64,000 nucleotides of DNA from assembly GCF_024649945.1 (NCBI RefSeq), contig NZ_JANKMS010000005.1, positions 62,001-126,000 on the forward strand, written 5' to 3'. The stretch is from Flavobacterium panacis (GTDB lineage: Bacteria; Bacteroidota; Bacteroidia; Flavobacteriales; Flavobacteriaceae). Under the pieces are notes generated by a model. That model was given only the letters and a program-made list of their open reading frames with translations, had not been told where the DNA came from and searched no databases. Both the position numbers and the translations under genes were made by a program. Below, piece by piece: positions 36,454 through 45,084 of the stretch. Position 1 is the stretch's first letter. Each line of letters starts with the position of its first letter.

Positions 36454-36506
36454 AGTTTTCAGTCGCAGTCACTAGTTACTGCAAACTGAGACTGCGACTG
36501 AAAACT
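36454..36506. terminator. Bidirectional terminator between AraC and glycosyltransferase genes
   Basis: AGTTTTCAGTCGCAGT (36454-36469) pairs perfectly with ACTGCGACTGAAAACT (36491-36506). The left arm is preceded by a direct copy of TTTTCAGTCGCAG (36443-36455). The right arm overlaps the end of the glycosyltransferase stop codon. A degenerate relative of this sequence is seen near 53760-53805. Confidence 0.7.
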
Positions 36507-37761
36507 ACTTATTTTTCTCTTCGATCCATTTTGACATGTACATTGTACTTTTGTACGCGTGGTGTTGCAATAAATTGCCCATAAAATTATGAAGACGATG
36601 ATTTTTAGAATCTGCTAAAAGTGAATTTACCAATAAAATCAATTGATTGGAATAATTGCTTTTTTGATAACATTTATTGATGATTGCAATTCCGTTTTTT
36701 TGAGATTGTTTCCAAAGATTTTCATCTTGATAAAGTGCAATTGCTTTTTTAGCAAATTCAGTTGGATTATCTTCAATAAAACCATTCCAAGGTAAATCTT
36801 CATGCATGGCTTCAGAACCAATTGAAGTAGTCGCGCTTGGTGTTCCGCACTGCATGGCTTCTAATAATTTACCTTTTAAACCTGCACCAAAACGAATTGG
36901 CGCTAGAACAATTCTTGATTTCTTTACAATTTCATTGGCATCTTCTGCTCTTCCCATAATGTAAAAACCATTTTTAGGCTGATGCAATTGCAATACTTTT
37001 TGAGACGGATATGCACCGTAAACTTCTAAAACCGCTTCTGGGAAATCTTTTTTTATGGAAGGCCAAATCGCTTCTTTTAAATGCTGAACGGTATTCCAAT
37101 TGGGTTCATGTAGAAAGTTTCCGATGAAAACAAAGTTTTTCCTTTCGTCAAAAGAAGGCAAATTTAAAAGTTCTTCTTCCTTCATTTCATCAACTAAAAA
37201 CGGGAGATAAAACAATAAATCTTCATTAGTTCTGAAAACATCTTTTAATACATTCATTTCAAATTCAGAAATAATCAGAGACAAATCACATCTTAAAATA
37301 CTAGCGATTTCTCGTTTTGCCACTTCTTCAGACAATAAATCTTGAATTTCAAAAGTTCGGTTTTCTTTAAAAGCTTTTTGTCTTGCTGTTCTCAAACAAT
37401 GCAAATCTTCTGTATCTAAAATTCGGATTGCTTTTGGGCACTTTTCGATTACTCGCCATCCGAATTGTTCTTCAATCATAAAACGATCAAATAGAACAAC
37501 TTCAGGATTTAGCTCCAAAACAAAATCATCAAAACTAGAAGAGTTAAGCTCTATACTTTTTTTGATTACTCCAAACTCAGATAAATCAACCATAAAATCA
37601 CTGTCTTGCGCGGCGCTGGCAAAAGTAATTTCGAATCCGTTTTGTTTAAAAATCGAAATCAATTGCATCATTCGTCCGCCCGCAGCAGAGGAATTCGGTT
37701 CTGGCCAGACAAAGCCAATAATTAAAAGTTTTTTTAGCCGTTCCATTTTATTTGGTTTCAT
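36505..37761 (-). CDS. Glycosyltransferase, GT4-like
   Basis: This 418-residue GT-B type glycosyltransferase has an N-terminal acceptor domain (LLIIGFVWPEPNSSAAGGRM) and a C-terminal nucleotide-sugar domain with FVFIGNFLHEPNWNTVQHLK, the strand VLEVYGAYP, and the donor-binding segment VLAPIRFGAGLKGKLLEAMQ followed by CGTPSATTSIGSEAM, where a conserved Glu is present. It has no signal peptide and likely acts at the inner face of the membrane. Donor and acceptor cannot be named. It is an isolated gene divergent from miaE, so no polysaccharide cluster context is seen. A start at Met6 is possible. Confidence 0.85.
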   Translation of the reverse strand: MKPNKMERLKKLLIIGFVWPEPNSSAAGGRMMQLISIFKQNGFEITFASAAQDSDFMVDLSEFGVIKKSIELNSSSFDDFVLELNPEVVLFDRFMIEEQFGWRVIEKCPKAIRILDTEDLHCLRTARQKAFKENRTFEIQDLLSEEVAKREIASILRCDLSLIISEFEMNVLKDVFRTNEDLLFYLPFLVDEMKEEELLNLPSFDERKNFVFIGNFLHEPNWNTVQHLKEAIWPSIKKDFPEAVLEVYGAYPSQKVLQLHQPKNGFYIMGRAEDANEIVKKSRIVLAPIRFGAGLKGKLLEAMQCGTPSATTSIGSEAMHEDLPWNGFIEDNPTEFAKKAIALYQDENLWKQSQKNGIAIINKCYQKSNYSNQLILLVNSLLADSKNHRLHNFMGNLLQHHAYKSTMYMSKWIEEKNK

Positions 37762-37829
37762 TTTACAAAATAATACTTTTTTGAACGTTTTTGCACCATA
37801 CTTACTGACTTTTGGTTGAAAAAAAAGAC

Positions 37830-37837
37830 TAATTTTG
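37830..37837 (+). promoter_or_regulatory. Candidate -7 element of the miaE promoter
   Basis: TAATTTTG matches TAnnTTTG exactly, 23 bases before the chosen miaE ATG at 37861. A TTG at 37812-37814 is somewhat close (15-base spacing). Its presence argues against a start upstream at 37816. Confidence 0.45.
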
Positions 37838-37860
37838 CAGCATATAAAATTACCGTTGTC

Positions 37861-38442
37861 ATGTTAGGATTAAAATTAGCTACAGACCCTCGTTGGGTAA
37901 ATATTGTCGAATCAAACATCGAAGAAATTTTAACGGATCATGCTTGGTGCGAGCAAAAAGCGGCATCAAACGCGATCAGTATCGTGACGTATAATTCTGA
38001 ATTGGAAGAATTAGTAACTGAAATGCTTGAAATTGCCAGAGAAGAATTAGAGCATTTTCAAATGGTTCATAACATTATAAAACAACGCGGACTTACCTTA
38101 GGCCGTGAAAGAAAAGATCATTACGTGAATGAGCTTTTTAAATTCATGAAAAAAGACGGAAGCCGACGCGACGCACTTTGCGATCGTTTGTTGTTTTCTG
38201 CCATGATCGAAGCGAGAAGTTGCGAGCGTTTTAAAGTGCTTTCTGAAAACATCCAAGATCAGGATTTAGCCAAATTTTACCGCGATTTAATGATTTCTGA
38301 AGCTGGACATTACACTACATTTTTAGGTTTCGCCAGAAAATACCAAGACAACATCGACATCGATAAACGATGGAAAGAATGGATTGAATATGAGGGCTCT
38401 ATCATTACCAATTACGGTAAAAACGAAACCGTTCACGGATAA
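37861..38442 (+). CDS. miaE: tRNA-(ms2io6A37) hydroxylase-like diiron protein MiaE
   Basis: This 193-residue ferritin-like diiron protein shows the metal-binding pattern EELEHFQMVH, IEARSCERF and SEAGHYTTF. MiaE hydroxylates the isopentenyl side chain of ms2i6A37 in tRNAs. The start MLGLKLATDPRW is the normal family start and lies just after a TAnnTTTG element; a TTG start 15 codons earlier would add a basic stretch not expected in the family. It is followed 50 bp later by the AsmA-like gene on the same strand, with no terminator seen between them. Confidence 0.88.
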   Translation: MLGLKLATDPRWVNIVESNIEEILTDHAWCEQKAASNAISIVTYNSELEELVTEMLEIAREELEHFQMVHNIIKQRGLTLGRERKDHYVNELFKFMKKDGSRRDALCDRLLFSAMIEARSCERFKVLSENIQDQDLAKFYRDLMISEAGHYTTFLGFARKYQDNIDIDKRWKEWIEYEGSIITNYGKNETVHG

Positions 38443-38492
38443 ATTGCGCTCTTTTTCTATAGTTTTTACATCTAAATACCACACAACTCGTT

Positions 38493-41255
38493 ATGCAAAA
38501 AGGCAAATCCAAATCAATCGTATTTAAAATTGCGAAGTATTTCGGAATAACTTTCGCTGTTATTTTAGGATTATTATTTTTAACGCCTATCGTCTTTGAA
38601 GATCAAATTAAAGAGCAAATCAAAAAAACCGCTAACGAAAGATTGAGCGCAGAATTGAATTATTCGGATGTTTCAGTTTCTTTTTTCCGTCATTTTCCTT
38701 CTCTTACTTTAACCTTAGACAATTTAAGCTTAAATGGTTCTGCGCCATATAAAAACGAAAAATTCATCACTGCCAAAGAGGTTTCTTTCGGAATAAATGT
38801 GGCGAGTTTGATTTTCAGTAAATCGGTAAAAATTGACCAGATTTATTTATCTGATTCTTTTATCAATGTAAAAGTGAATCCGAATGGAGAAGCGAATTAC
38901 AATATTTACAAGTCACAAGAACAAGCTTCACAATCCAAAGACAGTTCTGATACGGCTTTAAAACTGGAACGAATTGAGATTTTAAACAGTAAAATTGTTT
39001 ATGATGACAAATCGACAAAAGTTCATTTTGATGCTTACGGATTCAACTATTTAGGAAAAGGAGATTTGAATAAAGCCGTATTCGATTTATACTCAAAAGC
39101 TAAAATTGAGAAATTAAATATTGCTTATGAAGATGAACCGTATTTAATGAATAAAAAGATTGATGCCGATTTGATTACCAAAGTAAACATCAACTCGCTT
39201 TCGTTTTTCTTTCAGCAAAACAACTTAAAAATCAATCAGCTTTTGGTCGATTTTAAAGGGAAATTTGATATTTTGAAGGATGGTTATAATATGGATTTTG
39301 TGATCAAATCTGACAATAGTAATTTATATGATGTCTTTACAGCGTTTCCACCAAAATATATTACTTGGCTTTCTCAAACCGAATTAAAAGGAAAAACCGA
39401 TCTGCTTTTTACTTTGAAAGGAAAATATATCACTTCACAAAACTTAGCGCCAGATCTGAATTTGGATATAAAAGTAAAAGATGGATTTGTGAATTATAAC
39501 AAAAGTGCATTTCCCGTATCCAACTTAAATTTAGACATCAAAACAACGGTTCCTTCTCTGAACCCAGATTTAGTTATTGTTGATGCTAAAAACTTAGCTT
39601 TAAATATCAATCAAGATTATTTAAAATCGAAATTCTTGGTTAAAGGAATCAATACGCCAGACATTAATGCTGATTTTAAAGCAAAAATTGACTTAGAAAA
39701 ATTGACTAAAGCACTTGGAATTCCTGATATTGAATTAAAAGGAGCTTTAGCTGGAGATTTAAAAGCAAACGGAATATTTGATAAAAAAAACAAACGTTTC
39801 CCAGTTACAAATGGAACTATCGACTTAGAAAACGGATATTTAAAAACACCTTACTATCCAAATCCGATTACTAATATTATCATTAAATCCAAAATTGAAA
39901 ATCAAAAAGGAACTTTCGAAGATTTAAAAGTAAGCTTAAAACCAACTCAATTTACTTTTGAAGGAAAACCAGTTTTCGTGCAAGCTGATTTAAGCAATTT
40001 TGATGATTTAAATTATGATGTAAAAGCAAAAGGCGAATTGGACGTAAATAAAATTTACAAAGTTTTCTCTCAAAAAGGTCTTGATTTAGATGGTTTCATC
40101 AAAGCTGATTTAGCCTTAAAAGGAAAACAAAGCGATGCTGAAAAAGGAAACTACAGCAAATTAAACAATAAAGGAACTCTTGAATTGAGAAATATCGGAA
40201 TTGCTTCTGAATATCTGCCTCAGAAGTTCATTATTAAGGAAGGTATTTTTAAGATCAATCAGGATAAAATGTCTTTCAATAATTTCTTGGCCGCTTACGG
40301 ACAGTCTGATTTTAAAATGAATGGTTATTTACAAAATGTCATCAATTATGTTACGACAAATACAGGCGTTTTAAGAGGTTCTTTTAAAGTTACGGCGCGC
40401 TATATTAATGTTGATGAGTTTATGTCTAGTACAGACCCAAACACTTCTGTAACGCAAAACAACGAACCAAAACCAGAAACAAAAGCGACAGACAACAAAC
40501 AAACAGGCGTTATCATTGTTCCAACAAACTTGAATTTACAATTGTTAGCAAATGCGCAAAAAGTAAATTTCGACAAACTAAACCTGCAAAACGCAACTGG
40601 GAATCTAAGCATGAAAAATGGAAAGTTAACCATGCAGAATACTGGTTTCGATTTAATTGGTTGCAAGGTTTCTATGAATGCCAATTACCAAGCGGTAACG
40701 CCTCAAAAAGCCAACTTTGATTATTCAATCAAAGCAAACGATTTTGATATTAAAAGAGCTTATAATGAAATAGAAGTTTTTAGAAAAATGGCGAGTGCTG
40801 CAGAAAAAGCGCAGGGAATTGTTTCTTTAGATTATCAATTAAAAGGCCGTTTAAACGGAAATATGGAGCCAGTTTATCCTTCGCTTGCAGGAGGCGGAAT
40901 TCTTTCTGTAAAAGACGTCAAAGTAAGAGGTTTGAAAATGTTTAATGCCGTGAGCAAACAAACCAATTCGGAATCGATGAAAAACCCAGATCTTTCGAAA
41001 GTAGACATTAAAACAACCGTTAAAAACAATATTGTAACTGTAGAGCGATTTAAATTTAAGTTCGCAGGCTTTAGACCAAGAATCGAAGGAACATCAAGTC
41101 TTGACGGGAAATTAAATTTAAAAATGCGTTTGGGATTACCTCCTTTTGGAATCTTTGGAATTCCGTTAACCGTAACAGGAACTCAAGACAATCCTAAAGT
41201 AAAAGTAGGTCGTAAAACTGAAGATCTGGAAGAAACTAAGGATACGGATAATTAA
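38493..41255 (+). CDS. AsmA family protein
   Basis: This 920-residue protein has one N-terminal membrane helix (about 15-35, YFGITFAVILGLLFLTPIVF) and then a long repetitive beta-rich periplasmic region, as in AsmA and TamB relatives. SAELNYSDVSVSFFRHFPSL is an AsmA N-terminal signature and the C-terminus (LKMRLGLPPFGIFGIPLTV) matches AsmA-like C-terminal domains. A low-complexity hydrophilic stretch (about 650-670) separates the last two parts. These proteins are thought to form lipid-transfer grooves between inner and outer membranes. It is probably co-transcribed with miaE. Confidence 0.85.
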   Translation: MQKGKSKSIVFKIAKYFGITFAVILGLLFLTPIVFEDQIKEQIKKTANERLSAELNYSDVSVSFFRHFPSLTLTLDNLSLNGSAPYKNEKFITAKEVSFGINVASLIFSKSVKIDQIYLSDSFINVKVNPNGEANYNIYKSQEQASQSKDSSDTALKLERIEILNSKIVYDDKSTKVHFDAYGFNYLGKGDLNKAVFDLYSKAKIEKLNIAYEDEPYLMNKKIDADLITKVNINSLSFFFQQNNLKINQLLVDFKGKFDILKDGYNMDFVIKSDNSNLYDVFTAFPPKYITWLSQTELKGKTDLLFTLKGKYITSQNLAPDLNLDIKVKDGFVNYNKSAFPVSNLNLDIKTTVPSLNPDLVIVDAKNLALNINQDYLKSKFLVKGINTPDINADFKAKIDLEKLTKALGIPDIELKGALAGDLKANGIFDKKNKRFPVTNGTIDLENGYLKTPYYPNPITNIIIKSKIENQKGTFEDLKVSLKPTQFTFEGKPVFVQADLSNFDDLNYDVKAKGELDVNKIYKVFSQKGLDLDGFIKADLALKGKQSDAEKGNYSKLNNKGTLELRNIGIASEYLPQKFIIKEGIFKINQDKMSFNNFLAAYGQSDFKMNGYLQNVINYVTTNTGVLRGSFKVTARYINVDEFMSSTDPNTSVTQNNEPKPETKATDNKQTGVIIVPTNLNLQLLANAQKVNFDKLNLQNATGNLSMKNGKLTMQNTGFDLIGCKVSMNANYQAVTPQKANFDYSIKANDFDIKRAYNEIEVFRKMASAAEKAQGIVSLDYQLKGRLNGNMEPVYPSLAGGGILSVKDVKVRGLKMFNAVSKQTNSESMKNPDLSKVDIKTTVKNNIVTVERFKFKFAGFRPRIEGTSSLDGKLNLKMRLGLPPFGIFGIPLTVTGTQDNPKVKVGRKTEDLEETKDTDN

Positions 41256-41289
41256 ATTTCAATTTTAAAAAATCCCAAATTCCATTATA

Positions 41290-41330
41290 AAAACAAAAAG
41301 CCGAAGCATAAGCTTCGGCTTTTTGTTTTT
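41290..41330. terminator. Bidirectional terminator between AsmA-like and unknown membrane genes
   Basis: AAACAAAAAGCCGAAGC pairs with GCTTCGGCTTTTTGTTT around an ATAA-type loop, with A- and T-runs on both sides, between two converging genes. Confidence 0.92.
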
Positions 41331-42621
41331 AAGCTCCATATAAGATTTTAGAAACATATAAAATCCCTTTAGCCAACAACCACAATAAAGCCGCTGCTCC
41401 CAAAAGTTTCCAAGCCCAAGCTTTACTTCTTTTCCAATCTGAGAAAAAAGAAAATACCTCAAAATATTTAATGCCTAAATACACACTTGTTCCTATCAGC
41501 GAGAACCAAACAATTTCGTTTAAATGATAACTAAAGCCGTACAAGAAAATCAAACTTAAAAAAAGTACGATAAGAAACTGCAGATAGTAATAATTCCTAA
41601 AATTATATCTGTAATTAAACTTTGAAGACAAAATCAAAAACGATATTAAAAGCAAAACTATTAACGCCGAAATAACATTATAAAAAAGAGGATTACTTTG
41701 AAGAATAAGCACAACAACAGCAGCAAGCGCAATAACAGTACATCCTCCTAAAGAATTTATTTCCCTATCTCTTTTATTATCTTTAAAAGGAAACAAAATT
41801 GGATATAAATATTTTTCTAAAGTGCGCCAAAAAGGTAAAGCATAAATTGTCGCAATTCCTGCTAATACAATTTCGTAATTATAAAACACATCTTGAGGAA
41901 CTTTGCATAACACATACACAAGCGCAAATGTTACACATAATGCAGGTAGAGAAATCGTCTTTACGGCTTCCCAAGGACTCTCAGCCCAAAAATTATTTCC
42001 TACTTTAAAAATGTACTTCTTAATGAAATACTCTCTGGTAAAAACAGCTGTTGTCTGACTCCACAACAAGCACAATCCGACATGAATAACGACTGTACGA
42101 AGTACAAATTCTTCGATAGAAACTCCATAATAAACACAGAAAGCTCCAACTATCAGCAATTCATAAGTCAATAAAATTGGCGAAAACAAATACCTAAACA
42201 AAGGCGCAAAATGCTTAATTATGAAAGCAATCAATAAATTCCAATATCTTTTAAACAAAGCTACAATAGCACAAATAGCAATAAATGCCGACAAATAAAA
42301 CATCCAATTGGTTAGCGATTGCGCTTCTATCCAGAATTGAATAGCTGAATTTTTAGGCGGATTATATACTATTTGAGAATTAGTAAAAACTTCTAAAGCT
42401 AATCGATCTCTTACTTTATCATCAAATTGTGGAAATTGATTTTTATGTTTCAACCAGAATTGTTCTGTTTCAAAACCATTCTTTTTAAGAACCGCCAATT
42501 CATACAAAATATTTTTCTGCTCTTCATTTAACAAACTCAAATAATTGTTAGCATTATCTGAAACAACTTTTGCATATGTACTGAAACAACACAGCAGTAC
42601 AAGTAGTATTATTTTTTTCAA
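41329..42621 (-). CDS. Polytopic membrane protein of unknown function
   Basis: This 430-residue protein has a signal peptide-like start (MKKIILLVLLCCFSTYA), a hydrophilic region of about 95 residues (LSLLNEEQKNILYELAVLKK), then about nine or ten hydrophobic segments from residue 105 to the end (for example WMFYLSAFIAICAIVALFKR, VVIHVGLCLLWS, VIALAAVVVLIL). I recognise no family motif. The exported N-terminal domain followed by a membrane bundle resembles the layout of channels, but that is only a guess. It lies between a bidirectional terminator and the rpmA terminator, so it is its own unit. Confidence 0.75.
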   Translation of the reverse strand: MKKIILLVLLCCFSTYAKVVSDNANNYLSLLNEEQKNILYELAVLKKNGFETEQFWLKHKNQFPQFDDKVRDRLALEVFTNSQIVYNPPKNSAIQFWIEAQSLTNWMFYLSAFIAICAIVALFKRYWNLLIAFIIKHFAPLFRYLFSPILLTYELLIVGAFCVYYGVSIEEFVLRTVVIHVGLCLLWSQTTAVFTREYFIKKYIFKVGNNFWAESPWEAVKTISLPALCVTFALVYVLCKVPQDVFYNYEIVLAGIATIYALPFWRTLEKYLYPILFPFKDNKRDREINSLGGCTVIALAAVVVLILQSNPLFYNVISALIVLLLISFLILSSKFNYRYNFRNYYYLQFLIVLFLSLIFLYGFSYHLNEIVWFSLIGTSVYLGIKYFEVFSFFSDWKRSKAWAWKLLGAAALLWLLAKGILYVSKILYGA

Positions 42622-42700
42622 CTTTTAATATTTTAGGACATAAAAACAAACGCAAGAAGTAAATATAAGTTTTTAAAGTCTTTCTAAAAATATAAAAAAC

Positions 42701-42732
42701 AAAAAACCCGATCATTTCTGAACGGGTTTTTT
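42701..42732 (-). terminator. Terminator of rplU-rpmA
   Basis: AAAAAACCCG (42701-42710) pairs with CGGGTTTTTT (42723-42732); on the minus strand a T-run follows. It lies 22 bp after the rpmA stop. Confidence 0.9.
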
Positions 42733-42753
42733 ATAAAAAGTAATCTATGATTA

Positions 42754-43014
42754 TTATGCCTCGAATGGGATAATAGATACATAAGATTTGTTATCTCTTT
42801 TCTTTTGGAACTTAACAACTCCAGCAACTTTAGCATGTAAAGTGTGATCTTTACTGATGTAAACGTTTTCACCTGGATTGTGTTTTGAACCTCTTTGTCT
42901 AACGATGATGTTCCCAGCAATAGCAGCTTGTCCACCATAAATCTTAACGCCTAGACGTTTTGATTCTGATTCTCTACCATTCTTCGAACTACCGACACCT
43001 TTCTTGTGAGCCAT
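42754..43014 (-). CDS. rpmA: 50S ribosomal protein L27
   Basis: This 86-residue protein has the highly conserved L27 start [20 protein letters not shown] and the core [16 protein letters not shown] and [16 protein letters not shown]27 sits near the peptidyl-transferase centre. The N-terminus is the mature form starting at the second-residue Ala with no cleavable extension as found in Firmicutes. It follows rplU by 24 bp, the standard order. Confidence 0.98.
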   Translation of the reverse strand: MAHKKGVGSSKNGRESESKRLGVKIYGGQAAIAGNIIVRQRGSKHNPGENVYISKDHTLHAKVAGVVKFQKKRDNKSYVSIIPFEA

Positions 43015-43038
43015 GACGTATGAGTTTAAATATTGTTA

Positions 43039-43476
43039 TTATTCTTTAGTAGCTTCTTTTTTTGCTTTTGGAGCTGCTTTTTTTGCTTTTGGAGCTTCTA
43101 CTTCTTCAGTAGCTGCTTCTTCTGCTACAACTGCTTTTTTAGCTGCTGCTTTTTTAGTTCCTCCTGCTGCAGTAATACCTTCAATTACAATCTGTGTAAG
43201 ATATTGTCTGTGACCATTTCTTTTTTTGTATCCTTTTCTTCTTTTCTTTTTGAAAACGATAACTTTATCACCTTTTAAGTGTTGTAACACTTTAGCTTCT
43301 ACTGAAGCACCTTCTATAGCTGGGGCGCCTAAAGTTACATTTCCGTTATCATCTAATAAAAGAACTTTGTCAAAAGAAACTTTTGAACCTTCTTCATTAG
43401 CCAAACGGTGAACATAAACCTTTAAGTCTTTGCTTACTTTAAATTGTTGCCCTGCTATCTCTACGATTGCATACAT
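43039..43476 (-). CDS. rplU: 50S ribosomal protein L21 with Ala/Lys-rich C-terminal tail
   Basis: This 145-residue protein has a normal L21 body (MYAIVEIAGQQFKVSKDL, then KVIVFKKKRRKGYKKRNGHR), ending near residue 103. A tail of about 40 residues of alternating Ala, Lys and Glu (KKAAAKKAVVAEEAATEEV) follows. Most L21 proteins lack this tail; similar tails occur in other Flavobacteriia. L21 contacts 23S rRNA. It heads the rplU-rpmA operon behind a good TAnnTTTG promoter. Confidence 0.97.
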   Translation of the reverse strand: MYAIVEIAGQQFKVSKDLKVYVHRLANEEGSKVSFDKVLLLDDNGNVTLGAPAIEGASVEAKVLQHLKGDKVIVFKKKRRKGYKKRNGHRQYLTQIVIEGITAAGGTKKAAAKKAVVAEEAATEEVEAPKAKKAAPKAKKEATKE

Positions 43477-43506
43477 ACCAAATTGATTTATTGATTTTTA
43501 AGGTTG

Positions 43507-43536
43507 CAAATATACAACTAAAAATTTACTGTGCAA
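43507..43536 (-). promoter_or_regulatory. rplU-rpmA promoter
   Basis: The minus strand reads TATATTTG (43514-43507), an exact TAnnTTTG element, with TTG at 43536-43534 (19-base spacing). It gives a leader of about 25 bases before rplU. Confidence 0.7.
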
Positions 43537-43749
43537 TCCCTGAAAGCAAAAATATTTCATTCGCAAAAAACACTGTATATCAAGCACTTTTAAAACCAAA
43601 AACGCATTTATTTAAAGTAAAAGATTGTTAAAATATCACGTAATTGTAAACAAATCTGTTATTGATAATTAAAAAAAACTATTTTTGATGTAACTAAAAT
43701 CAACTCTTGTGTACCTACTCTTGTTTGATATATAAAATTATTAATCTTT

Positions 43750-45072
43750 ATGAAAAAATCAATAATGATGTTAAGTGCTGCATTAATGCTTGGCGGAGTA
43801 GCTCATGCTCAAAAAGTAGCTTTTGAAGAATACAATTTAGATAACGGTCTACATGTTATTTTACACAACGACCCTTCTGCTCCTGTTGTTATTACATCGG
43901 TAATGTATCATGTTGGATCAAAAGATGAACGCCCAGACAGAACTGGATTCGCTCACTTTTTTGAACACCTATTATTTGAAGGAACCCAAAATATCAAACG
44001 TGGCGAATGGATGAAAATCGTTACCGCAAATGGAGGAGTTAATAACGCCAACACATCTGATGACAGAACTTATTATTATGAAGTTTTTCCTTCCAACAGC
44101 CTAGAACTTGGTTTATGGATGGAATCTGAAAGATTAATGCATCCTATTATTAATAAAATTGGTGTTGACACCCAAAACGAAGTAGTCAAGGAAGAAAAAA
44201 GAATGCGTTACGACAACCAGCCGTACGGAAATATTCTTTCAGAAGTTAAAAAGAACATGTTCAAAAAACATCCTTACAGATGGACTACAATTGGTTCTAT
44301 GCAAGATTTGGATGCCGCAACTTTAGAAGAATTTCAAGCTTTCAATAAAAAATTCTATACTCCAAACAATGCCGTTTTAGTAGTTGCAGGAGATTTTGAA
44401 AAAGCCAAAACCAAAGAATGGATTCAGAAATATTTTGGGCCGATTCCTAGAGGTGAAGAAGTTAAAAAACAAACTTTCGTAGAAGACCCGATCACGCAGC
44501 CAATTAAAGCGACTTATGAAGATCCGAATATTCAGATTCCAATGATTGTTGCTTCATATAGAACGCCTTCAATGAAAACCAGAGATGCTAGAGTTTTAGA
44601 TTTAATTTCTTCTTATTTAAGTGATGGAAAAAGTTCTAAACTTTACAAAAAAATAGTTGATGACAAAAAAATGGCCCTGCAAATTGGTGCCGTAGGATTC
44701 AGTCAGGAAGATTACGGAACGTATATTTTATATGGTCTACCAATGGCTCCAAACACAACTGCCGATATTTTAAAAGAAATAGACGAAGAAATTGTAAAAA
44801 TTCAAACCGATCTTATTTCTGAAAAAGATTACGAGAAATTACAAAACAAATTCGATAACAATTATGTAAATGCAAATTCTAGCGTAGAAGGAATTGCAGA
44901 AAATCTTGCGTCTTACTATTTACTTTATGGCGATGTAAATTTGATCAATACCGAAATCGACATTTACCACTCTATAACAAGAGAAGAAATTAGGGAAGTT
45001 GCCAAGAAGTATTTAAATCCTAATCAGCGCTTAATTTTAGATTATATTCCGACGCCTAAATCTCAAAACTAA
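43750..45072 (+). CDS. M16 family zinc metallopeptidase, catalytic subunit
   Basis: This 440-residue protein has a signal peptide (1-20, ending GVAHAQ). The inverted zinc motif HFFEH lies near residue 77 (GFAHFFEHLLFEGT), and the distal ligand Glu is in EVVKEEKRMRYDN. This is a complete M16 active site. M16B proteases of bacteria often work as a heterodimer of a catalytic and a non-catalytic chain, and the next gene supplies the latter. The product is probably periplasmic and degrades peptides. The gene is 12 bp before its partner. Confidence 0.92.
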   Translation: MKKSIMMLSAALMLGGVAHAQKVAFEEYNLDNGLHVILHNDPSAPVVITSVMYHVGSKDERPDRTGFAHFFEHLLFEGTQNIKRGEWMKIVTANGGVNNANTSDDRTYYYEVFPSNSLELGLWMESERLMHPIINKIGVDTQNEVVKEEKRMRYDNQPYGNILSEVKKNMFKKHPYRWTTIGSMQDLDAATLEEFQAFNKKFYTPNNAVLVVAGDFEKAKTKEWIQKYFGPIPRGEEVKKQTFVEDPITQPIKATYEDPNIQIPMIVASYRTPSMKTRDARVLDLISSYLSDGKSSKLYKKIVDDKKMALQIGAVGFSQEDYGTYILYGLPMAPNTTADILKEIDEEIVKIQTDLISEKDYEKLQNKFDNNYVNANSSVEGIAENLASYYLLYGDVNLINTEIDIYHSITREEIREVAKKYLNPNQRLILDYIPTPKSQN

Positions 45073-45084
45073 GAATATCGAATC

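Noticed and set aside
37816..37860. An upstream TTG start for miaE
   Set aside because: It would lie before the TAnnTTTG element and adds a basic stretch not seen in the family; MLGLKLATDP is the expected start.
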